Below the pieces are notes generated by a model that was not told the origin of the DNA, searched no databases, and was given only the letters and a program-made list of their open reading frames with translations. From Candidatus Bathyarchaeota archaeon (GTDB lineage Archaea; Thermoproteota; Bathyarchaeia; Bathyarchaeales; Bathycorpusculaceae): DNA of 64,000 nt. The DNA is taken from positions 186,001 through 250,000 of the forward strand of contig JAOULW010000001.1 in assembly GCA_029881805.1 (NCBI GenBank), read 5' to 3'. A program made the translations under genes and the position numbers. Shown piece by piece: positions 41,765-49,360 of the stretch. The stretch's first letter is position 1, and the number at the start of each line of letters is the position of its first letter.

Positions 41765-42937
41765 GTGGACTCTATCTTTGCTAAAAGAATGGAGAGTTTA
41801 GGAACAGAAACAGCCTTTGAGGTGCTTGCTAAGGCAAAGGCGCTTGAAAAACAAGGAAAACATATTGTGCATCTGGAAATTGGTGAGCCTGATTTTGACA
41901 CGCCAAAAAACATTAGGGAAGCTGGAATAAAAGCCATTAATGCAGGCTATACCCATTACGGTCCATCTGCTGGAATTCCCGAACTTAGAGAAGTCATCGC
42001 GCAGTACATTTCCAAAACCAGAGGCGTAAAGGCGGACCCGGACGAAGTTGTTGTAACGCCTGGTGCTAAGCCAATAATGTTCTTCACTATCCTCGCATGT
42101 GTTAATCCGGGCGACGAGGTTCTTTATCCAAACCCGGGTTTCCCGATTTATGAATCTGTGGTCAACTTTGTTGGAGCTAAACCAGTGCCCATACCGCTTA
42201 AGGAAGAGAACGATTTTAGACTCGATCCCGAATACGTCAAAGGAAAGATAACAAAGAAAACCAAAATGATCATTTTGAATTCCCCAGAAAACCCGACCGG
42301 CGGCGTTTTAACCAGAGAAGATCTGAAGGTTATAGCCGACTGCATCGCTGACAGAGATGATGTGCAAGTGCTCTCAGACGAGATTTACAGCAGATTAATC
42401 TATGAGGGAAAAGATGAAAGCATCGCTTCCCTTCCTGGAATGAAAGACAAAACCATCATCTTGGATGGTTTCTCAAAGACCTATGCCATGACCGGTTGGA
42501 GACTCGGCTACGGCGTAATGCGAAAGGATTTAGCCCAAAAAGTTGCGCAACTGATGACCAACTCCAACTCTTGCACGTGCACTTTCACGCAGATCGCTGG
42601 CATCGAAGCCCTAAAGGGACCGCAAGACGAAGTGGAGATGATGGTTGGGGAATTCAAAAGGAGAAGGGAAGTCATAGTTTCAGGCTTGAACAATATTAAA
42701 GGCATAACCTGCAAGAAGCCGCGCGGAGCTTTCTACGTTTTTCCAAACATTACTAGGACTGGAATGGATTGTAGAAAACTTGGAGATTACCTGCTTAACG
42801 ACGCTGGAGTAGCAGTCTTACCTGGAACCTCATTCGGAAAGTATGGTGAAGGCTATCTACGTTTATCTTTTGCCAATTCAATTGAAAACATCAAAAAAGC
42901 TTTGGACCGCATAGAAAAGGCTCTTCAAAACAGATAG
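41765..42937 (+). CDS. Pyridoxal-phosphate class I aminotransferase
   Basis: A 390-residue fold-type I aminotransferase with HLEIGEPDFDTP, GYTHYGPSAGIPELREVIA, NSPENPTGGVL, the ILDGFSKTYAMTGWRLGY motif bearing the PLP lysine, and a C-terminal LRLSFANSIENI with the substrate-carboxylate Arg. Closest to aspartate or alanine type, but the donor is not resolved. GTG at 41765 is preferred because AGGTGA (41754-41759) is 5 nt upstream; GTG 41756 lies inside that sequence. Confidence 0.88.
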   Translation: MDSIFAKRMESLGTETAFEVLAKAKALEKQGKHIVHLEIGEPDFDTPKNIREAGIKAINAGYTHYGPSAGIPELREVIAQYISKTRGVKADPDEVVVTPGAKPIMFFTILACVNPGDEVLYPNPGFPIYESVVNFVGAKPVPIPLKEENDFRLDPEYVKGKITKKTKMIILNSPENPTGGVLTREDLKVIADCIADRDDVQVLSDEIYSRLIYEGKDESIASLPGMKDKTIILDGFSKTYAMTGWRLGYGVMRKDLAQKVAQLMTNSNSCTCTFTQIAGIEALKGPQDEVEMMVGEFKRRREVIVSGLNNIKGITCKKPRGAFYVFPNITRTGMDCRKLGDYLLNDAGVAVLPGTSFGKYGEGYLRLSFANSIENIKKALDRIEKALQNR

Positions 42938-42942
42938 CTTCT

Positions 42943-43317
42943 TTAATCCTCTATTTTTTCTCCTGTTAAAGTCTCAACTATGTCTGAGGCTAACTCTATC
43001 AGATTGTCTGCTTGCTCTACGGCTTTCTCTCCATCGATCTCTTCTAATCGTGCAAGTTGCCGTACCACCTCTTCGATTTGCACTAGGCACCTCAAAACTG
43101 GGTCTGCTACTGGCTGGGTTTTTTCTGCTGTTTCTCTTATTATGATTTCTACGAATGCTGGCTCTCCTAGGCTGTAGTAGATGGCGTTCCGGGCTTTTCT
43201 GCTGGCTTCTAGAACCAAGCTTGGAGTCATGTACGGCATTTTTCTTGCAGCCTTCAACTCTGCTTTTGCTTCGCGCAAGTATCGAAGTGCCCATCCTCTT
43301 CTGTATTCGTCCATCAT
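42943..43317 (-). CDS. Small helical protein, possibly HEPN-like
   Basis: A 124-residue, mostly helical protein. RYLREAKAELKAARK and VLEASRKARNAIYYSLGE are reminiscent of HEPN domains. No R-x4-6-H motif is found, so ribonuclease activity is unlikely. It lies 52 bp upstream of eS17 on the same strand. Conserved unknown. Confidence 0.5.
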   Translation of the reverse strand: MMDEYRRGWALRYLREAKAELKAARKMPYMTPSLVLEASRKARNAIYYSLGEPAFVEIIIRETAEKTQPVADPVLRCLVQIEEVVRQLARLEEIDGEKAVEQADNLIELASDIVETLTGEKIED

Positions 43318-43369
43318 GTGTTTTGCCTCTTCTTTTCCTCTTTAAGAAATTAGAAGTGTTTTAATAAAG

Positions 43370-43597
43370 CTACTCGTCTTCTCCGACGTTTTCGTTTGAG
43401 GTTGTTGTCGGTTGCACTTCAGTGAATGCATGTGTTATGTATCCTGCAATTTGGTTTCTCACTTTTGTTGTTGTTCCTTGTATGAGAGTTTCGACCATAT
43501 GTTTGTTATAATCAAAATTGTTAGAGAATTTTTCGGGAAAACGTCTGATAAGTTCCTTGGCTATACGCTTAATCTGTTCTGTACGTACATTTCCCAA
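43370..43597 (-). CDS. rps17e: 30S ribosomal protein S17e (eS17)
   Basis: A 75-residue eS17, an archaeal and eukaryotic small-subunit protein. It starts MGNVRTEQIKRIAKEL and has RFPEKFSNNFDYNKHMVETL and VRNQIAGYITHAF, all as expected. The acidic tail after residue 62 is longer than usual. Confidence 0.94.
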   Translation of the reverse strand: MGNVRTEQIKRIAKELIRRFPEKFSNNFDYNKHMVETLIQGTTTKVRNQIAGYITHAFTEVQPTTTSNENVGEDE

Positions 43598-43685
43598 AGT
43601 TTAGGTTCCTCCGAACGCGCATTGCCATTTGTTCATCCTCCGCGGCTAAATGTGCAATAAAGTAAGCCTTCATAAAGCAACAAGG

Positions 43686-44486
43686 CTAATTTAACTTTAC
43701 TCCAAAGAATTTTTCGAAATTCCGTATTATCTGTCCTGTGACGTCTGCAGTATTCATCTTCTTTATTTCTGCTATAGCCTTAACCACTGTCGGAATGAAG
43801 GCTGGCGTTGTTCTTTTACCGCTGAATGGTGGCTTCGAGAAGCGCACTGGTCCATCAGTTTCTGTTAACAGGTTGGTTAATGGTATCCTCCTAACGACTT
43901 CACGTATGCCATTGGAAAAGGCAGTCGGTAGGCCTTCACTGATGTAGTATCTTTCCTTCACTACTTTGGATAAGGCATTTATTGGGTTGCTGAACCAATG
44001 CAGCAAAACTCTTTGAAGATTGTATGAAGGGAGCATTTCAATAATTTGAGTTGTTGTCCCGCGTGAATGAATTATGACTGGTAAACCAAGTTTCTCAGCC
44101 AGCCTCAACATCTCGTTAAAAACCATCAGTTGCCTGTCTAAGACTTTTGCATACGTATTATCTAATCCAATCTCTCCAATGGCAATCAGCGCCTTGTTTT
44201 GTCTTTGCTCCGAAATGAGCTGCAGTGTTTTTTGGAGTTCATCATCTCCTAAGTTATTCACGTTCCATGGGTGAATGCCTAAAGCAGCAAAAACAATTTT
44301 TGGATATTGCTCAGCTAGTTCTAGACTTTTAACGCTTGTTTCCAAATCCACAGAGTTTGAGATCAGGGCAATGACATTTGAGCTTTTTGCTTCATCTACA
44401 ATTTCATTGACGCATTCGGAGTATTCCTCATCTGAAAGATGTATATGCGCATCAACGAAACTTATTTTTGAGCACGCAGCTTCCAT
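43686..44486 (-). CDS. TatD-family metal-dependent hydrolase
   Basis: A 266-residue TIM-barrel hydrolase with FVDAHIHL, the ALGIHPW and IGEIGLD segments, VIIHSRG and LTETDGP, holding the metal-binding histidines and acids of TatD-like DNases. It is somewhat divergent from bacterial TatD. Nuclease activity is likely but unproven. Confidence 0.85.
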   Translation of the reverse strand: MEAACSKISFVDAHIHLSDEEYSECVNEIVDEAKSSNVIALISNSVDLETSVKSLELAEQYPKIVFAALGIHPWNVNNLGDDELQKTLQLISEQRQNKALIAIGEIGLDNTYAKVLDRQLMVFNEMLRLAEKLGLPVIIHSRGTTTQIIEMLPSYNLQRVLLHWFSNPINALSKVVKERYYISEGLPTAFSNGIREVVRRIPLTNLLTETDGPVRFSKPPFSGKRTTPAFIPTVVKAIAEIKKMNTADVTGQIIRNFEKFFGVKLN

Positions 44487-44624
44487 TAGACTGATTCAAG
44501 TTTGCTTTTATAACTTCCTTTTTATCTGAATAATCTGGAATGTTAACGGCGGTTTTCAGCAAATAAAGAACAATAAACGTTAAATATTGCTTTAAATAGA
44601 AAAAGAGGCTACTGAGGAGTCTTT

Positions 44625-44846
44625 ATGGTTGATTTAGAGTTAGCCGTAGCTCCCATGCATAGGCTATGCAAGAAAGCCGGAGCTGACAGGGTAAGTGAAG
44701 CTGCAGCGAAAGAGCTAGCCAAAGCACTAGGGGAGATCGGTGTAAAAATCGCTAAAGAAGCACTAGATTTTGCAATGCACGCCGGAAGAAAAACCATAAA
44801 AGCTGAAGACATTGAAATAGCTGCCAAAAAAGTTATGGGCAAGTAG
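44625..44846 (+). CDS. Archaeal histone
   Basis: A 73-residue histone-fold protein: [44 protein letters not shown], then a second strand-helix with [17 protein letters not shown]. The RVSEAA and RKTIKAED loops contact DNA in the family. No tails. TGAGGAG precedes the ATG and a TTAAATA TATA-like box is at 44579-44585. Together with Alba it shows a mixed chromatin. Confidence 0.95.
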   Translation: MVDLELAVAPMHRLCKKAGADRVSEAAAKELAKALGEIGVKIAKEALDFAMHAGRKTIKAEDIEIAAKKVMGK

Positions 44847-44878
44847 TTCTTTTTTCCCAAACTTCTCTTTTCTTTTTG
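44847..44878 (+). terminator. Poly-T termination signal after the histone gene
   Basis: Right after the histone stop come several T-runs (TTCTTTTTT, CTTCTCTTTTC, TTTTTG) at 44847-44878, a typical archaeal termination pattern for a highly expressed short gene. No hairpin is needed. Confidence 0.45.
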
Positions 44879-44988
44879 TCAGACTCGAAGAAAAGCCCAT
44901 TATTTAGTCTGATTTCTTCTGAAGAATCTCAGAGAAATTAGGAAATACTCCTTAGCAAAAAACATCAAAGCAACATGACTTCTTTACA

Positions 44989-45096
44989 TCACCAAACAAG
45001 TTTCTCTTGACTCAAAAACAGCATAGCCTCATTTTCATCTACAATGACGCCTCCTGCTAAAACCGCATCTCTAAACCCGCAACTCGCTGAACTCAC
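44989..45096 (-). CDS. Candidate 35-residue small protein
   Basis: An open frame too short for standard gene calls: GTG start at 45096, stop at 44989-44991, 35 residues. The segment VLAGGVIVDENEAMLFLSQ looks protein-like. A strong Shine-Dalgarno AGAGGAG lies about 5 nt before the GTG, and a TATA box (TTTATATATAAA) at 45128-45139 lies at the right distance for the minus strand. The coding potential is real on these signals but the protein is otherwise unknown. Confidence 0.45.
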   Translation of the reverse strand: MSSASCGFRDAVLAGGVIVDENEAMLFLSQEKLVW

Positions 45097-45127
45097 TTAA
45101 CTCCTCTAGACTATTCTAATTCTCTGC

Positions 45128-45139
45128 TTTATATATAAA
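45128..45139. promoter_or_regulatory. Symmetric TATA element serving divergent genes
   Basis: TTTATATATAAA is a perfect palindrome at 45128-45139. It can serve the small protein on the minus strand and eS25 on the plus strand, where a leader of about 80 nt would precede ATG 45244. The direction of each cannot be proved from sequence. Confidence 0.5.
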
Positions 45140-45243
45140 TCATAAGGAGACAAGACAAGCGCAAAGTTGAAATAACCCAAAGCGTCTAGTGAGGAAAACC
45201 TAATGAAGTGCGAAGCTATTCTACTTTATGGAAGTTGAGGATA

Positions 45244-45567
45244 ATGGGTGGAAAAAAGAAACTTAGCCTAAAACAGATGGAGCGAATGCAAGGCAGAAAA
45301 GGTGATGAAGAGAAAGAGAAAAAGAAGAAGGAAAAGTCAGTAGTACCGAGAGAAAAGAAGCAGTTAAAAATACTTCCGCCAGATGTGAAAAACGAAAAGA
45401 TTGTTGGTGAATTGAAGAAGATGCGTGTTTTGACGCCATATGCTGTGGCTTCAAGGCTTAATATAAGAATAAGTGCTGCCAAAGACTTTTTGGAACAACT
45501 GGCAGAAAACGGCTCGATCCAGCTGGTTTCTGGAAATCACAACATTAAAATATATAGGGCAAATTAG
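45244..45567 (+). CDS. rps25e: 30S ribosomal protein S25e (eS25)
   Basis: A 107-residue eS25, a small-subunit protein found in eukaryotes and TACK/Asgard archaea. A Lys/Glu-rich N-terminal tail is followed by the winged-helix core with LRKMRVLTP-like GELKKMRVLTPYAVASRLNIRISAAKDFLEQL and GSIQLVSGNHNIKIY. The frame extends to 45208, but ATG at 45244, with TTGAGG upstream, is the family start. Confidence 0.92.
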   Translation: MGGKKKLSLKQMERMQGRKGDEEKEKKKKEKSVVPREKKQLKILPPDVKNEKIVGELKKMRVLTPYAVASRLNIRISAAKDFLEQLAENGSIQLVSGNHNIKIYRAN

Positions 45568-45631
45568 CTTCGATATTCCACCATTTCTTTCCCTACAATC
45601 TATTACTGACTATGCGGAGTTTGGAACACAT

Positions 45632-46111
45632 TTGAGTTTTCCAAAAAGAATCTATACGGTTGAAGAAGTAAAAAAGGCAAAGGGACTCACAGACGAGGGC
45701 TATAAACATCACTTAAGAGTAAAAGGAAGTCCAGGCTTTAAGGAGAAAGTGAAAAAGTCAATTGCGCTTGTCAAAACTGCACGCTACTATGATTTTTTGA
45801 GAACATATATTCGCAATATAATAGAAATTGACGGCTTGACCCAACTTCGCGAAGCAGACGCGGCAATCTGGGCAAATAAATACGCCGTAAAAAATCCTGC
45901 TGACGCCGCTAGTCTTTTCATACAAAAAGCCAGCCATATGAAAGAATATCTCGAAGGCAAACTCTACTATGGTGGCACAGCAGAAAAACGTTCAACTGAA
46001 AAACGCATCGAATTCCTCAAGACATTAAAAAGCAGAAGCAGGGAAAAAGAAATAATAGAGGAATGTGAGAGGCTTCTAACGTTTTGGAGTGAAAGCTCAC
46101 TAGTCTACTAA
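45632..46111 (+). CDS. Unknown helical protein downstream of eS25
   Basis: An open frame of at least 159 residues, rich in helical segments (YTVEEVKKAKGLTDEGYKHH, RVKGSPGFKEKVKKSIALV, SLFIQKASHMKEYLE), with no recognised domain. The start is uncertain: TTG at 45632 is used here. Coding-like sequence extends further upstream, towards the eS25 stop, with no ATG, GTG or TTG before that point. The 3' end overlaps the convergent cyclophilin-like gene by 12 bp. Confidence 0.5.
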   Translation: MSFPKRIYTVEEVKKAKGLTDEGYKHHLRVKGSPGFKEKVKKSIALVKTARYYDFLRTYIRNIIEIDGLTQLREADAAIWANKYAVKNPADAASLFIQKASHMKEYLEGKLYYGGTAEKRSTEKRIEFLKTLKSRSREKEIIEECERLLTFWSESSLVY

Positions 46112-46489
46112 AAGCTCTACTCTAATTTTTGTCCCACTCTTTGTCTGTTTGAACAATTCAAGATTTTCGGTGATTTTGCCCAAAACATTCACTGGACTAT
46201 AGGGCTGTGATTCTCCATAGAATATGCATATGGCGCTTCCCATTGGCCAGAAAGCGATAGTTCCTTTTTCAATGGTGCCTTTGGCTTTTTCTTCTCCCAT
46301 CTTTATTGGTGTTTCAAAATAAACTTCTTCCTTCCATAGGGCTGCTCTTCCTTCCATCGGGAGCTTCCTAACTATCATGTCAATTGTTCTGGGGGCCAGA
46401 AAGCGTACGAGTTCTCCTTCCGCTTCTCCCAATGCCTCAATTATGAATTTTATCTTTACGCGCGAAATTTCTGCGTCTTCACCAGTCAC
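46100..46489 (-). CDS. Cyclophilin-like fold protein (DUF369)
   Basis: A 129-residue protein matching the DUF369 cyclophilin-like family: beta-rich with FLAPRTIDMIVRKLPMEGRA, VYFETPI, GTIAFWPMGSAICIFYG and SPVNVLGKI. It lacks the prolyl isomerase residues and its function is not known. It starts overlapping the COG2403 gene stop by 4 bp, so they are co-transcribed and likely functionally tied. Confidence 0.7.
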   Translation of the reverse strand: MTGEDAEISRVKIKFIIEALGEAEGELVRFLAPRTIDMIVRKLPMEGRAALWKEEVYFETPIKMGEEKAKGTIEKGTIAFWPMGSAICIFYGESQPYSPVNVLGKITENLELFKQTKSGTKIRVELLVD

Positions 46490-47817
46490 TGGCTTTCCCT
46501 CTTTCTAAGAAACTCTTCCAGAACCTCTTCAAGAGGGACTGGTCCCAGCACTTGGAGTTCGTATTTTACTCTTACTGTAGGCTTGTTAATAGTCATTATT
46601 CTTCTTAAGTCAATAGGTGTGCCAATGACCACCACATCGCAAGGCGTGCGGTCGATGGTTTCTCTTAGTTCAGCTATTTGTTTTTCGCCATAGCCTATTG
46701 CCGGAAGAATCGTCTCTAGATGCGTGTATTTCTGATAAGTTTCATTTATTGAACCGGAAGCGTATGGTCTTGGGTTAACGATTTCGCTTGCTTGAAGCTT
46801 TTTTGCGACTATTGTTGCGGCTCCGTAAGGCATGTTGCCGTGTGTTAATGTGGGGCCATCTTCGATTACTAGTGCGCGTTTTCCTTTGATTAGCTCGGGC
46901 TTGTCAACTGTTATAGGCGAAGCTGCATCTAATATCAGAGCGTTTGGGTTGGCTCTTTTTATGTTTTCTCTAACTTGGTTCACCTTTTGTGGTTCTGCAG
47001 TGTCAACCTTGTTTATTATTACAACGTTTGCCATTCGCACATTAGTTTCCCCAGGGTGATAAGCGAGTTCGTGCCCAGCTCTGTGGGGATCAGCCACAAC
47101 AATGTGCAAGTCTGGCTTGTAGAAGGGTAAGTCGTTGTTGCCTCCATCCCAGACGATGACATCCGCCTCTTTCTCTGCTTCATTCAGAATTTTCTCGTAA
47201 TCAACGCCTGCATAAACGATTATACCGTTGTCAATATGTGGCTCGTATTCCTCTCTTTCTTCGATTGTGCATTCATATCTATCTAAATCCTCATAAGAAG
47301 CGAAGCGCTGGCAGATTTGCCTTCTTAAGTCTCCGTAAGGCATTGGATGCCTTATGACCACAACTTTCAAACCTTTGTTTTTTAAAATCTTCGCGACATG
47401 GCGCGAGGTTTGACTTTTCCCTGAACCCGTCCTAACAGCTCCAACCGTGACAACTGGAACGTTTGCCTTCAGCATCGTGGTTTTCGGACCCATTAAGCGG
47501 AAGTCTGCTCCACCTGCTAACGCTATGGAAGCCTTATGCATTACGTATTCGTGAGAAACATCGCTGTACGCGAAAACAACTTGATCAACATTGCATTCTC
47601 TTATGAGCCTCGGCAATTCTTCCTCTGGATAGATTGGTATGCCGTTTGGATAGTTTGGACCAGCAAGCTCCGGGGGATATATTCGTTCTTCTATACCAGG
47701 AATCTGCGTGGCTGTGAAAGCCACAACTTCATAAGCGCTGTTGCTTCTGAAAAAAACGTTAAAGTTGTGGAAGTCCCTACCCGCTGCGCCCATTATAATC
47801 ACTTTATGTTTCTGCAT
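46486..47817 (-). CDS. COG2403 predicted GTPase (cyclic 2,3-diphosphoglycerate synthetase-like)
   Basis: A 443-residue protein of the family annotated as cyclic 2,3-diphosphoglycerate synthetase. Its N-terminal Rossmann-like domain has IIMGAAGRDFHNFNV and AYSDVSHEYVMHKAS. The middle P-loop GAVRTGSGKSQTSRHV and IWDGGNNDLPFYKPDLHIVVADPHRAGHE, plus IINKVDTA, are the nucleotide-binding parts. Whether it makes cDPG here is open. The ATG at 47817 begins the family sequence MQKHKVIIM. Confidence 0.8.
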   Translation of the reverse strand: MQKHKVIIMGAAGRDFHNFNVFFRSNSAYEVVAFTATQIPGIEERIYPPELAGPNYPNGIPIYPEEELPRLIRECNVDQVVFAYSDVSHEYVMHKASIALAGGADFRLMGPKTTMLKANVPVVTVGAVRTGSGKSQTSRHVAKILKNKGLKVVVIRHPMPYGDLRRQICQRFASYEDLDRYECTIEEREEYEPHIDNGIIVYAGVDYEKILNEAEKEADVIVWDGGNNDLPFYKPDLHIVVADPHRAGHELAYHPGETNVRMANVVIINKVDTAEPQKVNQVRENIKRANPNALILDAASPITVDKPELIKGKRALVIEDGPTLTHGNMPYGAATIVAKKLQASEIVNPRPYASGSINETYQKYTHLETILPAIGYGEKQIAELRETIDRTPCDVVVIGTPIDLRRIMTINKPTVRVKYELQVLGPVPLEEVLEEFLRKRESQ

Positions 47818-47897
47818 GGTGCAGTTCCCCGTCAGAACCTTAAACAAGAGAGTGCAATACTACCTAATCATTCAATATAAACCTTAACGTGGCAAAA

Positions 47898-49001
47898 CTA
47901 TCTTAAGAGATGTAAGACCGTCTCACCTATGAAATCTATTTGTTCTGCAGTGACACCAGGATGGATTGGCAATGAAAACACCTGCTTTGATGCCTTCTCA
48001 GTTTCTAAGAGGCGATATTTTCCAAATTTGCTATAGTACGGCATGAGATGTATGGGGCAAACGTAATATACTCCTGTTTCTATTCCTTTTTGTCTTAATT
48101 TTTCGATGATCATGTCTCTTTCCTTTTGTTTTGTGTCTTTCAATCTAACGGTGTAAAGATACCAACTGTGTTTGTAGCCTTTTGGTTCCTTTGGCAGCTG
48201 CAAGTGTTCTGTTTTCCCGAGTTTTTCCGCTAGTCTTTTCGCGTTTTCTCTTCGTTTTGCAAGAAATTTGGGCAACTTTTGAAGTTGTACGCAACCTATT
48301 GCAGCTTCTATTTCTGGCATGCGATAGTTGTGTCCAAGCATTAGGGATTTGTACTTCTTTTTTTCTCCATGGCTTCTTATGAACCGCATGTTTCCTGCCA
48401 TCTCATCATTGTTTGTTGTTATCATCCCGCCTTCCCCGGTAGTCATGTTTTTACTCTTGTAAAAGCTCCAACACGCAACATCAGCCAGGGCTCCAGCGGG
48501 TTTTCCCTTGTAGGTCGCGCCATGAGCTTGGGCTGCATCTTCAATTATTGATAAGCCGTGCTTATCAGCGATTTCCCTTATTGGCTGCATATCAGCTGGC
48601 AAACCATAAAGGTCTACTGGTATTATGGCTTTCGTCTTTTTTGTGATTGCTTTTTCAATTTCATTCGGAGAAATGTTGTAGGTCTTCGGGTCTATGTCCA
48701 CAAAAACAGGTTTAGCCCCAGCCATAACAACCATTTCAGCCGTTGCCACAAAGGTGAAGCTTGGCAAAATTACCTCATCACCCGGTTTTGTGCCTGCCAC
48801 AAGAAGTGCCGCATGCAGAGCAGCTGTTCCGCTGTTCACGGCTATTGCGTGCTCTGTTTTCACAAATTTTGCAAAGTTTGTTTCAAATTTTTTGACCATG
48901 GGTCCTGCGCCCAGACCATGTGTTAGCACACCTTTTTTCAAAACCTTGACAACTGCTTCGATTTCCTCTTTTCCAATTTGTGGCACATTTGTTGAAATCA
49001 T
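47898..49001 (-). CDS. DegT/DnrJ/EryC1/StrS-family aminotransferase
   Basis: A 367-residue sugar-type PLP aminotransferase with HAIAVNSGTAALHAALLVAG, VILPSFTFVATAEMVVMAG, PVDLYGLPAD, IIEDAAQAHGATYKG, and the SFYKSKNMTTGEGG lysine motif. It makes 3- or 4-amino sugars for glycans, but no sugar nucleotide genes are adjacent. Start ATG 49001. A 359-bp gap follows to the redox locus. Confidence 0.9.
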   Translation of the reverse strand: MISTNVPQIGKEEIEAVVKVLKKGVLTHGLGAGPMVKKFETNFAKFVKTEHAIAVNSGTAALHAALLVAGTKPGDEVILPSFTFVATAEMVVMAGAKPVFVDIDPKTYNISPNEIEKAITKKTKAIIPVDLYGLPADMQPIREIADKHGLSIIEDAAQAHGATYKGKPAGALADVACWSFYKSKNMTTGEGGMITTNNDEMAGNMRFIRSHGEKKKYKSLMLGHNYRMPEIEAAIGCVQLQKLPKFLAKRRENAKRLAEKLGKTEHLQLPKEPKGYKHSWYLYTVRLKDTKQKERDMIIEKLRQKGIETGVYYVCPIHLMPYYSKFGKYRLLETEKASKQVFSLPIHPGVTAEQIDFIGETVLHLLR

Positions 49002-49360
49002 CAGCGTCTCCGTTAGGCTAGTATGATAGCGTGTTAATAACTTCTGTGCTTATTACTTGGTTTGAATAAAACCAGAACAGCTACAATTCAAATTCTTATT
49101 CTGTTCAGAAATTCGAGAGTACAAGAGAAAGTCCTTTCCAGCCGAATTCTCTCGGCGGCATAGAAATATACCACGGTAAGGAAAAAAGCAGATTCAATAT
49201 CTTTCAACAGCCACATACGTTATCAGATTAGATATCGATTAATAAACGAACTTATTTTTTCTTGCTAGTGTTAAGAGTTGCCTTATGATTTTGTGCTTTT
49301 ATACCGCTAGGAATAATAAAGAGCGACGGTTCGATAAATTAATCTAGATGGGACTTAAGG
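49002..49360. other. Long leader and promoter region of the second Hdr locus
   Basis: 359 bp without a gene. A small hairpin GCCGAATTCTCTCGGC lies at 49140-49155. TATA-like TTTTATA at 49297-49303 predicts a start near 49326 and a leader of about 35 nt before ATG 49361. The first 60 bp serve the divergent DegT gene. Confidence 0.4.

Noticed and set aside
44609-44860. Open frame antisense to the histone gene
   Set aside because: It mirrors histone codons and has Ala/Ser-rich shadow composition, with no own signals.
49326-49345. tRNA T-arm-like GACGGTTCGATAAA
   Set aside because: No matching acceptor stem, anticodon arm or D-arm lies around it.
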